Under the pieces are notes generated by a model. It was given only the letters and a program-made list of their open reading frames with translations. It searched no databases and was not told the DNA's origin. Position numbers and translations under genes: made by a program. From Rhizobium tropici CIAT 899 (lineage in GTDB: Bacteria; Pseudomonadota; Alphaproteobacteria; Rhizobiales; Rhizobiaceae), in contig NC_020062.1 in NCBI RefSeq assembly GCF_000330885.1, positions 1,310,374-1,374,373 of the forward strand: DNA of 64,000 bases. Direction: 5' to 3'. Each line of letters begins with the position of its first letter. Position 1 is the stretch's first letter. Below are positions 28,203-36,818 of this stretch, in pieces.

Positions 28203-29068
28203 TGAGCGACAGCACCAGCCTGCCCGCCACTCTTTCCGTTGAATCGGCCGATGCGCCAGCGGCAGATGCGGCCAGGAAGCGCAGTATCGAACGCGCACTC
28301 GGCATCTTCGTGCCGATCCTGACCGTGCTTGCGCTTCTTATCCTCTGGCAGCTTCTAGTCGTCGGCACCGGCATTCCGCAATATATTCTGCCAAGCCCCA
28401 TCGCCGTCGCCAAGGCGCTCGTTTCCGACTGGGGCATCCTGTGGCCGGCTTTGTGGGTGACGACCGAGATCACCTTCATATCGCTGATCCTAGCGCTGAT
28501 CGGCGGCGTCGGCTTTGCGATCTTCCTCGTGCAGTCCCGCTGGATCGAACTTGCCTTCTATCCGCTGGCCGTCATCCTTCAGGTAACACCGATCGTCGCG
28601 ATTGCGCCGCTGATCCTGATCTATGCACCGACGCGCGAGGCCGCACTTCTGATCTGCGGCTTCCTCGTCGCCTTCTTTCCAATCCTCTCCAACATGGTGC
28701 AGGGATTGAAGAGCGTCGACCATAACCTGCTCAACCTCTTCGATCTCTATGGCGCCTCGCGCTGGCAGGCCTTGCTGCATCTGAAGCTGCCCGCCGCCCA
28801 GCCCTATTTCATGACAGGCTTGAGGATCGGCGGCGGCCTGTCGCTGATCGCATCGGTCGTCGCCGAATTCGCCGCTGGTTCGGGCGGCCCCAACTCCGGT
28901 CTCGCCTTTCGATTGCTGGAAGCACAATACCGCCAGAACATGCCGCGTCTCTTTGCAGCACTCCTGCTGCTATCGGCGCTTGGCGTTGCAATCTTCGCCT
29001 TTACCTCCTTCATCTCATGGCTGAGCCTGCATCGCTGGCATGAGAGCAGCCTCAAGCGGGAGAACTGA
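28202..29068 (+). CDS. ABC transporter permease, SsuC/ThiX-like
   Basis: Inner-membrane permease of 288 residues with about six membrane helices, the first near residues 40-60 (IFVPILTVLALLILWQLLVV). The cytoplasmic coupling loop reads LFDLYGASRWQALLHLKLPAAQPYF, the EAA-like region of this group. ATG at 28202 overlaps the ATPase stop (TGATG) and its own stop overlaps the amidohydrolase start in the same way, so translation is probably coupled through three genes. Longer frames upstream are shadows of the ATPase gene. Confidence 0.92.
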   Translation: MSDSTSLPATLSVESADAPAADAARKRSIERALGIFVPILTVLALLILWQLLVVGTGIPQYILPSPIAVAKALVSDWGILWPALWVTTEITFISLILALIGGVGFAIFLVQSRWIELAFYPLAVILQVTPIVAIAPLILIYAPTREAALLICGFLVAFFPILSNMVQGLKSVDHNLLNLFDLYGASRWQALLHLKLPAAQPYFMTGLRIGGGLSLIASVVAEFAAGSGGPNSGLAFRLLEAQYRQNMPRLFAALLLLSALGVAIFAFTSFISWLSLHRWHESSLKREN

Positions 29069-30381
29069 TGTCACACGCCTTCATGTCACCGCCGAATGCG
29101 GCCCGCTTCGTGCTGAGCAATGCCACCGTTCCAGCCGTAACGCTCTCCGGCTTCAATACGCCTGCCAAAGAAGGCCTCGTCAAGGCCGATATCGTCGTCG
29201 CCGACGGTCTCGTCAGCGGCATTCTGGCGCCTGGCGCCGCGCCGGTCGAATATGCCAAAGTCGATATGAAGGAAGGCATGGTCTGGCCGACTTTCGCCGA
29301 CATGCACACCCATCTCGACAAGGGCCATATATGGGAGCGGCGCTCCAATCCGGACGGCAGTTTCATCGGTGCGCTCGACGCCGTGCGTGCCGACCGCGAG
29401 GCCAACTGGTCGGCCGACGACGTGCGCAGGCGCATGGAATTCTCGCTACGCTCGGCTTACGCGCACGGTACCGGCCTGATCCGCACCCATCTGGATTCGC
29501 TGGCGCCGCAGCACCGCATTTCCTTCGAGGTTTTCACCTCGGTCCGCGAGTCCTGGAAGAGCAAGATCGCGCTGCAGGCTGTCGCTCTCTTTCCGCTCGA
29601 CAACATGGTCGATGATGCCTTTTTTGCCGACCTGCTCGGTGTCGTGCGCGAGGCAGGCGGGTTGATGGGCGGTGTCACCCAGATGAACCCCGATCTCGAT
29701 GCTCAGCTTGACAAATTGTTTCGCGCCGCCACCGACAGCGGCCTCGATGTCGACCTGCATGTCGATGAAACCGAAGACAAGCAGGTGCTGACGCTCAAGG
29801 CCATAGCCGAAGCCGTGTTGCGAAATGGCTACCAGGGCAAGGTCACCGCCGGCCATTGCTGCTCGCTTGCCCGGCAGGATGAAGATGTCGCGCGCGCCAC
29901 CATCGATCTCGTTGCCAAGGCCGGGATCTCCATCGTTTCGCTGCCAATGTGCAACATGTACCTGCAGGACCGCCATGCCGGCCGTACACCACGCTGGCGC
30001 GGCGTCACGCTTCTGCATGAGCTTGCCGCCGCCGGTGTTCCCACAGCCGTCGCCTCCGACAATACGCGCGACCCCTTCTACGCCTATGGCGATCTCGATC
30101 CGGTCGAAGTGTTCCGGGAAGCGGTGCGCATCCTGCATCTCGACCATCCGCTGGATACCGCTGCAAGGGTCATCACCACCTTGCCCGCAGAGATACTTGG
30201 CCGCCCGGATATTGGGCGGATCGCCGTCGGTAGCCCAGCCGACCTCGTGCTTTTCAGCGCGCGGCGCTGGAGCGAATTCCTCTCTCGTCCGCAGTCCGAT
30301 CGCGTCGTCCTTCGCAAAGGCAAGGTGATCGATCGCAGCCTGCCGGATTATCGTGAACTCGACAGCGTCATTGGAGCCTGA
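29068..30381 (+). CDS. Cytosine-deaminase-like amidohydrolase
   Basis: Metal-dependent hydrolase of 437 residues in the CodA / N-isopropylammelide group. The first metal motif is FADMHTHLDKGHIWE, near-identical in form to the CodA HxHLDK motif. Later metal or catalytic residues are LHVDETED, AGHCCSL and the Asp in AVASDNTRDPFYAYGDLD, also CodA-like. It should deaminate or open the ring of a nitrogen heterocycle, but true cytosine deaminase cannot be assumed. One-base start/stop overlaps tie it to the permease; the next gene follows 1 base after its stop. Acts in the cytoplasm on the imported compound. Confidence 0.87.
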   Translation: MSHAFMSPPNAARFVLSNATVPAVTLSGFNTPAKEGLVKADIVVADGLVSGILAPGAAPVEYAKVDMKEGMVWPTFADMHTHLDKGHIWERRSNPDGSFIGALDAVRADREANWSADDVRRRMEFSLRSAYAHGTGLIRTHLDSLAPQHRISFEVFTSVRESWKSKIALQAVALFPLDNMVDDAFFADLLGVVREAGGLMGGVTQMNPDLDAQLDKLFRAATDSGLDVDLHVDETEDKQVLTLKAIAEAVLRNGYQGKVTAGHCCSLARQDEDVARATIDLVAKAGISIVSLPMCNMYLQDRHAGRTPRWRGVTLLHELAAAGVPTAVASDNTRDPFYAYGDLDPVEVFREAVRILHLDHPLDTAARVITTLPAEILGRPDIGRIAVGSPADLVLFSARRWSEFLSRPQSDRVVLRKGKVIDRSLPDYRELDSVIGA

Positions 30382-30382
30382 C

Positions 30383-31792
30383 ATGCCGGATTATCAGCGC
30401 ATCAAGAAAGAACTCGAAGGCATCGCCGTCGAAGACAATCCGGCGCTCGTGCGCCAGAAGAGCCGTGACTTCTACTGGTATTCGCCGATCCTGAAGGCGC
30501 AGCTCGACAATGTCACGGCCGATCTCGTCGTCACGCCGAAGACCGAAGAAGAGGTGATCCGGACGTTGAAGGTCGCCTATGCGCATGACGCCCCCGTCAC
30601 GCCGCGCGGCGCCGGCACCGGCAATTACGGCCAGGCCATGCCGCTTTCCGGCGGCATCGTGCTCAATCTCGCCGCCATGAACAGGATCAAGGAGATCCAT
30701 CCCGGTCGCGTCATCTGCGAGCCCGGCATCGTCATTGCCGAGCTCGACCGGCAGACCAAGGCCCATTCGGGTCAGGAGCTGCGCTTCCATCCTTCGACCG
30801 CGCAGATGGCGACGATCGGCGGCTTCATCGCCGGCGGCTCGGGCGGTGTCGGCTCGATCACCTGGGGCGGCCTGCGCGATCTCGGCAACATCCTGCGCCT
30901 GCGCGTCGTGACGATGGAAGCCGAACCCCGCACGCTCGATCTCACCGGTTGGGATCTGACCAAGGTCAGCCATGCCTACGGCACCAACGGCATCATCACC
31001 GAGATCGAGATGCCGCTGGCGCCGGCCTATGATTGGGTCGACGTGCTGGTCGGCTACGACGATTTCATGGACGCCGTGCGCTTTTCCGACGCGCTCGCCA
31101 AGTGCAACGGCATTCTGGTCAAGGAAATCGCCCCAATCGCCGCTCCCATCCCGCAGGACTATTTTACCCGCCATAAGCCCTACATCCGTCAGGGGCAATC
31201 GATCGTGGCGCTGATGATCGCGCCGCATTCGATGGATCCTTTCGTCGCCTTCACCATGCAGCAGAAGGGCGAAATCACCTTCCGCTCCGACAAGGTCGAG
31301 AGCATGAAAGGCATTCCGCATGCCTATGAGCTTGCATGGAACCACACCACATTGCGCGCCCTGAAGGTCGATCCGTCGATCACCTACCTCCAGGTCCAAT
31401 ATCCAGGACCGGATCATGTCGCCAAGGTCCGGAAGATGGTGGAAATCTTCGGCGACGAGGTGCCCGGCCATCTCGAATTCATCAGGTTTGACGGTCAGAT
31501 CCAATGCTCGGGCCTGCCGCTGGTTCGCTATACCTCCGAGGCTCGGCTCGAGGAGATCATCAGGATTCACCAGGATCACGGCTGCCCGATCTTCAACCCG
31601 CATCGCTATACGCTGGAGGAAGGCGGCATGAAGCAGACGGATGCGGTCCAGCTTTCCTTCAAGAAGGAAACCGACCCGAAGGGCCTGCTCAATCCCGGCA
31701 AGATGATCGCCTGGGACGACCCGAATTTCGATTTCAAATCCGGCAAGAACTATCTCTTCCCTGGCCTTGCGGCGCTGATGGAGGCCTCATGA
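30383..31792 (+). CDS. FAD-binding oxidase, GlcD-like
   Basis: Flavoenzyme of 469 residues of the FAD-linked oxidase (PCMH/VAO) superfamily. The FAD-binding half includes TPRGAGTGNYGQAMPLSGGI near residue 80 and HPSTAQMATIGGFIAGGSGG near 140, the usual adenine and pyrophosphate loops. The C-terminus (KKETDPKGLLNPGKMIAWD) is the typical ending of GlcD/lactate dehydrogenase-like proteins. ATG at 30383 lies two bases after the amidohydrolase stop. Substrate is probably a hydroxy acid or amine formed in this pathway; electron acceptor unknown. The ATGA overlap with the next reductase suggests the two may pass electrons. Confidence 0.87.
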   Translation: MPDYQRIKKELEGIAVEDNPALVRQKSRDFYWYSPILKAQLDNVTADLVVTPKTEEEVIRTLKVAYAHDAPVTPRGAGTGNYGQAMPLSGGIVLNLAAMNRIKEIHPGRVICEPGIVIAELDRQTKAHSGQELRFHPSTAQMATIGGFIAGGSGGVGSITWGGLRDLGNILRLRVVTMEAEPRTLDLTGWDLTKVSHAYGTNGIITEIEMPLAPAYDWVDVLVGYDDFMDAVRFSDALAKCNGILVKEIAPIAAPIPQDYFTRHKPYIRQGQSIVALMIAPHSMDPFVAFTMQQKGEITFRSDKVESMKGIPHAYELAWNHTTLRALKVDPSITYLQVQYPGPDHVAKVRKMVEIFGDEVPGHLEFIRFDGQIQCSGLPLVRYTSEARLEEIIRIHQDHGCPIFNPHRYTLEEGGMKQTDAVQLSFKKETDPKGLLNPGKMIAWDDPNFDFKSGKNYLFPGLAALMEAS

Positions 31793-32370
31793 AGGTTCTG
31801 GTCCTTCATTCCCATCCGGTCGAGGAAAGCTACGGTGCAGCGCTGCACCGGAAAACCATTGAAAGCCTGAAGAGTGCCGGTCACGAGGTCGACGACTGCA
31901 ACCTCTATGCCGAGGGCTTCGATCCCGTTCTGTCACGCCACGACAGGCTGATCTATCACGACTATCCCGAAAACACTGAAGCGCTGAAGCCCTATGTCGA
32001 ACGGCTCGAACGCACCGAAGCCCTGGTGATCGTTACCCCGGTCTGGAATTTCGGCTTTCCGGCCATTCTCAAAGGCTATTTCGACAGGGTCTGGCTTCCA
32101 GGCGTCTCCTTCGAACTCGTCGACGGCAAGGTGCGCTCCAAGCTGCAGCATATCCGCAAGCTCGGCGCGGTCCTGACCTATGGCGCCGATCCGTTTCGCG
32201 CCTTCGTCGCCGGCAATCCGCCGAAGAAGATCGTCAAGCGCGTGCTGCGTGCCCAGATCAAACCCTTCGCCCCGGTCGTCTTCCTTGCTCACTACGACAT
32301 GAACCGCTCGACCGACATGTCCCGTAGCCGCTTTCTGACGAAGGTCGGTCAAGAGATGGAACGGTTCTAA
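31789..32370 (+). CDS. NAD(P)H:quinone/flavin oxidoreductase, NQO-like flavodoxin fold
   Basis: Flavodoxin-like reductase of 193 residues (KefF/NQO1/MdaB family). FMN/FAD phosphate-binding loop is at the N-terminus (VLHSHPVEESYGAAL), and the flavin-contact segment reads VTPVWNFGFPAILKGYFDRV, where W/N-FG-P and KGxFDRV are family signatures. It would reduce a quinone or a flavin, or recycle cofactor for the FAD oxidase. ATG at 31789 overlaps the FAD-oxidase stop (ATGA). Last gene of the operon starting at 26217. Confidence 0.88.
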   Translation: MKVLVLHSHPVEESYGAALHRKTIESLKSAGHEVDDCNLYAEGFDPVLSRHDRLIYHDYPENTEALKPYVERLERTEALVIVTPVWNFGFPAILKGYFDRVWLPGVSFELVDGKVRSKLQHIRKLGAVLTYGADPFRAFVAGNPPKKIVKRVLRAQIKPFAPVVFLAHYDMNRSTDMSRSRFLTKVGQEMERF

Positions 32371-32708
32371 AGCGTTTCCGTTTTTCGTCGGATCGCGAAC
32401 GTGCAAGCACTTCTGTCGGAAGTAGCGGTCAGGTTCGCGGACACCCAGGACCAGGAAATACGGCGTTCGATATCAGATTCCCAAGCCATCGGCATTCGTA
32501 TCAATTCCGGACGGAAGGCAGATAGCGATTTCAATCGACGCCGCTCTAGCTGCTGACTGAGCGGCAACCTGCCGCGAAACTTCACAAACGGCCAGATGCC
32601 ACGACGAATTGGGGCGATCGAAGACCTGCGTCGGGCAAGCGAAGGGAACATTTTCCCATTGCTGCTGTTAGGTCATCCCAGATGATAGGTGGCTGTAAGG
32701 AGGTCAAC
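32371..32708. other. Intergenic region without a recognisable gene
   Basis: End of the catabolic operon and leader of the BON-domain gene. No clear terminator hairpin with T run; the BON gene is preceded by a strong AAGGAGG ribosome site near 32698. Confidence 0.45.
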
Positions 32709-33206
32709 ATGGCACCGCCACGTAAACCAAACCCGTTGTCTCGCGAAGAAGACTATCGCGATTACGAGGATCGGGAAATTCGAGATGGCTGGCCCTATTC
32801 GGATGTCGATGGCAATCCGTTGGAAAGCCGTCCCCATAATACTCCCTACGGCGACACACCGGCCAATTTCGACGAAGATCCGAGTACTGGATTCACCGTG
32901 GATACCGCCGACGGGTCAGGCCGCGAGCATAGGGTGGATACGGCCGCTCCATTGCCAGCCAGCAGAATTGACGACGATGAGTTAGAGGCAGAGATCACCG
33001 AGCTGCTAGAAGAAAGCGGCAAAGTCGTTACCGACAACATCGAAGTGCATTCCCTCGACGGAATTATCACGCTGGAGGGACGCGTCGAGACGATTTCGTT
33101 GGCGCGCAAGCTTGAGGAGATCGTTCTGACGGTTCCGGGTGTCGTGGGCGTACATAATAACCTCGAAACGCTCGGCGTCGATTCTCATATGCCCGATGAG
33201 GAATAG
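32709..33206 (+). CDS. BON-domain protein
   Basis: 165-residue acidic protein with no signal peptide. The first 85 residues are low-complexity and rich in D, E, P and R (SREEDYRDYEDREIRD). A single BON domain covers about 92-160: ELEAEITELLEESGKVV, then the glycine-containing turn DGIITLEGRVETISLA and VPGVVGVHNNLETLG. BON domains bind membranes or phospholipids and are frequent in envelope-stress proteins such as OsmY. Start chosen at the ATG seven bases after AAGGAGG. Monocistronic; stress-related role is a family-based guess. Confidence 0.85.
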   Translation: MAPPRKPNPLSREEDYRDYEDREIRDGWPYSDVDGNPLESRPHNTPYGDTPANFDEDPSTGFTVDTADGSGREHRVDTAAPLPASRIDDDELEAEITELLEESGKVVTDNIEVHSLDGIITLEGRVETISLARKLEEIVLTVPGVVGVHNNLETLGVDSHMPDEE

Positions 33207-33262
33207 CGAATTGGAACCGGACGGCAACCTCGGCGGGGTGGCCGACGTCCGTTCGTCAGATG

Positions 33263-33700
33263 TCATGCAAGATTCATCGTGGCCAGCGCCACGATGACGT
33301 AACGCCCGAGCTTGGCAATCGTCACCAGCAGCAGGAAGGTTGGCAACGGCTCGCGCAGAACGCCGGCGACCACCGTTATCGGGTCTCCGACGATGGGCAC
33401 CCAGCTCGCAAGCAGAGACCATTTTCCATATTTTCGATACCATGCCTGCGCACGATCGAGGGTATCCTCGCCAACAGGGAACCAACGGCGCTGTCGAAAT
33501 CGTTCGATCCCTCTTCCCAGAATCCAATTGACGAGCGAACCCAGAATATTGCCAACGCCGGCAGTAACCACCAGCCAGGGAGCGGAGTATCTTCCGGTCA
33601 GAAGCAAGCCGGCAAGCACCGCCTCCGATTGCATCGGCAGGATCGTTGCGGCACCGAAGGCTGCCATGAACAATCCGAAATAGGCCAATAGGTCGGTCAT
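33263..33700 (-). CDS. YqaA-type small membrane protein (DedA/SNARE-associated group)
   Basis: Integral membrane protein of 145 residues with four hydrophobic segments, resembling E. coli YqaA. The conserved region holds an acidic residue in LPMQSEAVLAG, the glycine-rich GVGNILGSLVNWILGRG, and RKYGKWSLLASWVPIVGDPITVVAG, where the arginine/glycine and P-xx-GDP features are typical. Possibly a lipid scramblase-like protein by analogy to DedA. Its ATG overlaps the stop of a decayed CsoR-type regulator (ATGA), suggesting the pair is cotranscribed. In relatives this partner position is often a metal-linked gene, but no metal function is evident. Confidence 0.82.
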   Translation of the reverse strand: MTDLLAYFGLFMAAFGAATILPMQSEAVLAGLLLTGRYSAPWLVVTAGVGNILGSLVNWILGRGIERFRQRRWFPVGEDTLDRAQAWYRKYGKWSLLASWVPIVGDPITVVAGVLREPLPTFLLLVTIAKLGRYVIVALATMNLA

Positions 33701-33879
33701 GCCGCCGGAGGTATTTCGTAATGGTGTTGAATTCGTCGGTCGGCCACCGATAATTGCCGAGCGATATCAACACGCGGCTTGCCGCCCCCGATCATGCTGG
33801 TGACGCTATTCAGATGGTCTTCAGAGCGCTTGAGCCGCTTGACCGCCTTTGGATGGGTAGCGCGAGTGTGTTCAGTCAT
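33697..33879 (-). pseudogene. Decayed CsoR/RcnR-type (DmeR-like) metal-responsive repressor
   Basis: 60-codon frame. Its first 45 residues (HPKAVKRLKRSEDHLNSV, ... KPRVDIARQLS) follow the N-terminal helices of CsoR/RcnR family repressors, in particular DmeR-like proteins. Normal members are about 90 residues; this frame leaves the pattern after residue 45 and stops. An overlapping frame just beyond encodes DEFNTITKYL, which resembles the expected C-terminus, so an internal deletion with frameshift is likely. The conserved metal-ligand Cys expected near KPxxDIAxQL is Arg. Probably non-functional; it still overlaps the YqaA start codon. Confidence 0.5.
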
Positions 33880-34200
33880 GGCACTCTGTATCCCCGCAAG
33901 AGAGCATGATTGTCAACGTCGGTCTGGTCGCGTACTTGACTGCGGGCCAAGGGGTGTGGACTGGGGTTTGGTGGGCCTAGAATGGCGGGCCGCCCGTTCT
34001 ACCACCGTAAGAGCCCAAAGGGTTTGGGCTGCACGTCGAACGCATGACGGCACAAGAGTTGAGAGGTTCGATCGGCCGTCTCTGGGATCCTGCAGGCCTG
34101 CGGATCAATTTGCGAATTCCGCTGCCTAGCTCTCAAGGGTTAGACTGTCGTATCGCCTTCTCAACGCCTCGCTTCAGATGAATGAACCTGAGACCGTTGC
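33880..34200. other. Intergenic region without a recognisable gene
   Basis: Between the decayed repressor and the end of urtE, 321 bases. No family-like frame, no clear terminator for urtE (no stem followed by T run seen) and no obvious repeat. Confidence 0.4.
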
Positions 34201-34896
34201 TCAAACGGTCAGATGCCTGCGGGCCTCCGGTGTATCCAGCGTTTCAGCCAGTCCCTCATGCACGATCTCGCCGCGATCCATGATATAGACGTAATCGGCA
34301 AGTTCCCGGCAGAAATCCAGATATTGCTCGACCAGCAGGATCGCCATGCCGGTGGAGTCTCTGAGATAACGGATCGCCCGGCCGATATCCTTGATGATCG
34401 ACGGCTGGATGCCCTCGGTCGGTTCGTCCAGGACGAGAATCTTCGGCCGTGTCACCATCGCCCGGCCGATCGCCAGTTGCTGCTGCTGCCCGCCCGAGAG
34501 GTCGCCGCCACGGCGCGACAGCATGGATTTCAGCACGGGAAACAGGCTGTAAATGTCATCCGGAATATTGCGGTCACGACGGGAAAGCGGCGCATAGCCC
34601 GTTTCGAGATTTTCCTTCACGGTCAAAAGCGGAAAGATCTCGCGTCCCTGCGGCACATAGCCAATTCCCTGCTTGGCGCGCGCGAACGGCGCCATGCCGT
34701 TCAGCGTCACGCCGTTGAAGGCAACGGTACCGGCCGACAAGGCATGCTGCCCGGTAACCGCGCGCAGGAGCGAACTCTTGCCGACGCCGTTGCGCCCGAG
34801 GACACAGGTGATCTTGCCCATCTCGGCCTTGACAGAGATGCCGCGCAGCGCCTGAGCGGCGCCATAATGCAGATTTGCGTTTTCGACTGTCAGCAT
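34201..34896 (-). CDS. urtE: Urea ABC transporter ATPase UrtE
   Basis: Second ATPase of the urea importer, LivF-type, 231 residues. N-terminus MLTVENANLHYGAAQAL is characteristic of UrtE. Walker A LGRNGVGKSSLLRAVTG, Q-loop YVPQGREIFPLLTV, signature LSGGQQQQLAIGRAM, Walker B ILVLDEPTEGIQPS and switch His replaced in position by LLVEQYLDFC, as usual for the HAAT family. It hydrolyses ATP to drive urea uptake with UrtD, UrtB and UrtC. Last gene of the urtABCDE operon; its start is one base after the urtD stop. Confidence 0.93.
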   Translation of the reverse strand: MLTVENANLHYGAAQALRGISVKAEMGKITCVLGRNGVGKSSLLRAVTGQHALSAGTVAFNGVTLNGMAPFARAKQGIGYVPQGREIFPLLTVKENLETGYAPLSRRDRNIPDDIYSLFPVLKSMLSRRGGDLSGGQQQQLAIGRAMVTRPKILVLDEPTEGIQPSIIKDIGRAIRYLRDSTGMAILLVEQYLDFCRELADYVYIMDRGEIVHEGLAETLDTPEARRHLTV

Positions 34897-34897
34897 C

Positions 34898-35653
34898 TCA
34901 CCGCCCCAGATAATTCTCGATCACCTTCGGATCGCTACTGACGAAATCGATGGACCCTTCCGCCAGAACCGAGCCCTCCGCCAGGCAGGTCACCTTGACG
35001 CCAAGATCGCGGATGAAGCCCATGTCATGTTCGACCACGACGACCGAGCGCGTCTTGGCGATCTCTTTCAGCAGCACCGCCGTTTCCGCCGTCTCCGCAT
35101 CCGTCATGCCCGCCACCGGCTCATCGACCAGCAGGAGCTTCGGTTCCTGCGCGAGCAGCATGCCGATCTCCAGCCACTGCTTTTGGCCGTGCGAGAGATT
35201 GGCCGCCAGCTCGTCGCGCCGATGCGAAAGCCGCACCGTCTCGAGGATTTCTTCGATACGATCGCGATCGACAGGCGTCAGGCGGTAGAAGAGCGTCGAA
35301 AAGACGCCGCGGTTCCGATTTAGCGCCAGTTCGAGATTGTCCCAGACCGTATGGCTTTCAAACACGGTCGGCTTCTGAAATTTGCGACCGATGCCGAGCT
35401 GGGCGATGTCGGCCTCGTCCTTCTTTGTCAGGTCGATCTGGCCGTTGAAGAATACCTCGCCCTCGTCGGGCCGGGTCTTGCCGGTGATGATGTCCATCAT
35501 CGTCGTCTTGCCGGCGCCGTTCGGGCCGATGATGGCGCGAAGCTCGCCCGGCTCGATGACGATCGACAGCGAGTTCAAAGCCTTGAATCCGTCGAAGGAG
35601 ACAGAGACGTTGTTGAGGTAGAGCATGCTGTTGGGTTTGATATCCGGGATCAT
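34898..35653 (-). CDS. urtD: Urea ABC transporter ATPase UrtD
   Basis: First ATPase of the urea importer, LivG-type, 251 residues from ATG at 35653. Walker A IGPNGAGKTTMMDIITGKTRPDEG, where TGKTRPD is a UrtD hallmark; signature NLSHGQKQWLEIGMLL (His in place of the second Gly is typical of UrtD); Walker B LLLVDEPVAGMTD; switch VVVEHDMGFIRDL. Four bases separate it from the urtC stop. A longer frame to 35692 would run into urtC and is not supported. Confidence 0.94.
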   Translation of the reverse strand: MIPDIKPNSMLYLNNVSVSFDGFKALNSLSIVIEPGELRAIIGPNGAGKTTMMDIITGKTRPDEGEVFFNGQIDLTKKDEADIAQLGIGRKFQKPTVFESHTVWDNLELALNRNRGVFSTLFYRLTPVDRDRIEEILETVRLSHRRDELAANLSHGQKQWLEIGMLLAQEPKLLLVDEPVAGMTDAETAETAVLLKEIAKTRSVVVVEHDMGFIRDLGVKVTCLAEGSVLAEGSIDFVSSDPKVIENYLGR

Positions 35654-35657
35654 GGTC

Positions 35658-36818
35658 CTACTCCGCAGCCTGCACGGACTTTTGGGCTTCATCCTTCGCA
35701 GCCTTCGGCGGCGGGCTTGCCGGCGTGCGTTTCCTGCCGAGATATTGCGCGATGGTGCCGACGATGCCCTTGGGCAGAAGCAAGGTCACCGCGACGAACA
35801 GGCCGCCAAGCGCAAACAGCCAGAAGTCGGGGAATAGGCCGGTGAAAACAGTCTTGCCGCCATTGACGAGGATGGCACCGATGATAGGCCCGATCAGGGT
35901 CGCTCTGCCGCCGACGGCCGTCCAGATGACGACTTCGATCGAATTGGCAGGAGCGAATTCGCCCGGATTGATGATGCCGATCTGCGGCACGTAGAGCGCG
36001 CCGGCAATACCCGCCATCATCGCCGATACGACGAAGACGAAGAGCTTCATATGTTCGACGCGATAGCCGAGAAAGCGCGTACGGCTTTCGGCGTCGCGTA
36101 CGCCCACGAGCACCTTGCCGAACTTCGAACGCACGATGGCCGAAGACAGCATCAATGCCAGCGCCAGGAACACGGCCGTAATGGCGAACAGCACGGCGCG
36201 CGTGCCATCGGCCTGAATATTGAAGCCGAGAATATCCTTGAAATCGGTCAGGCCGTTATTGCCGCCGAAACCCATGTCGTTGCGGAAGAAGGCAAGCAGC
36301 AGCGCATAGGTCATCGCCTGCGTGATGATCGACAGATAGACGCCGTTGACCCGAGAGCGGAATGCAAACCAGCCGAAGACGAAGGCAAGCAGGCCGGGTG
36401 CTGCGAGAACCATCAGCATGGCGAACCAGAAATGATCGAAGCCGTACCAGAACCAGGGCAGGTCCTTCCAATTCAGGAAGACCATGAAGTCGGGCAGGAT
36501 CGGATTGCCGTAGGTGCCGCGCGAACCGATCTGGCGCATCAGATACATGCCCATCGCATAGCCGCCGAGCGCAAAGAAGGCGCCGTGGCCGAGCGAGAGA
36601 ATGCCGCAATAGCCCCAGACCAGATCGAGCGCCAGGGCGAGCAGCGCATAGGTCAGGTACTTGCCGAACAATGACATCAGATAGGTGGGCACATGCAGCG
36701 GGCTCGTTTCCGGCAAGGCCAGATTGGCGAGCGGCACGAGCACCGCGACGGCAAGCAGGATCGCGATGGCGATGCTGATCCGGCGGTCGAGCGAACGGAG
36801 GATGAAGGCCGTGATCAT
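35658..36818 (-). CDS. urtC: Urea ABC transporter permease UrtC
   Basis: LivM-like inner-membrane permease of 386 residues with 8-10 hydrophobic segments. UrtC features include GKYLTYALLALALDLVWGYCGILSLGHGAFFALGGYAMGMYLM and the later NNGLTDFKDILGF (given here as separated landmarks at about residues 50-95 and 190-205). The C-terminal tail is rich in lysine and proline. Its start overlaps the urtB stop (ATGA), so the two permeases are translationally coupled. Forms the membrane channel with UrtB. Confidence 0.94.
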   Translation of the reverse strand: MITAFILRSLDRRISIAIAILLAVAVLVPLANLALPETSPLHVPTYLMSLFGKYLTYALLALALDLVWGYCGILSLGHGAFFALGGYAMGMYLMRQIGSRGTYGNPILPDFMVFLNWKDLPWFWYGFDHFWFAMLMVLAAPGLLAFVFGWFAFRSRVNGVYLSIITQAMTYALLLAFFRNDMGFGGNNGLTDFKDILGFNIQADGTRAVLFAITAVFLALALMLSSAIVRSKFGKVLVGVRDAESRTRFLGYRVEHMKLFVFVVSAMMAGIAGALYVPQIGIINPGEFAPANSIEVVIWTAVGGRATLIGPIIGAILVNGGKTVFTGLFPDFWLFALGGLFVAVTLLLPKGIVGTIAQYLGRKRTPASPPPKAAKDEAQKSVQAAE

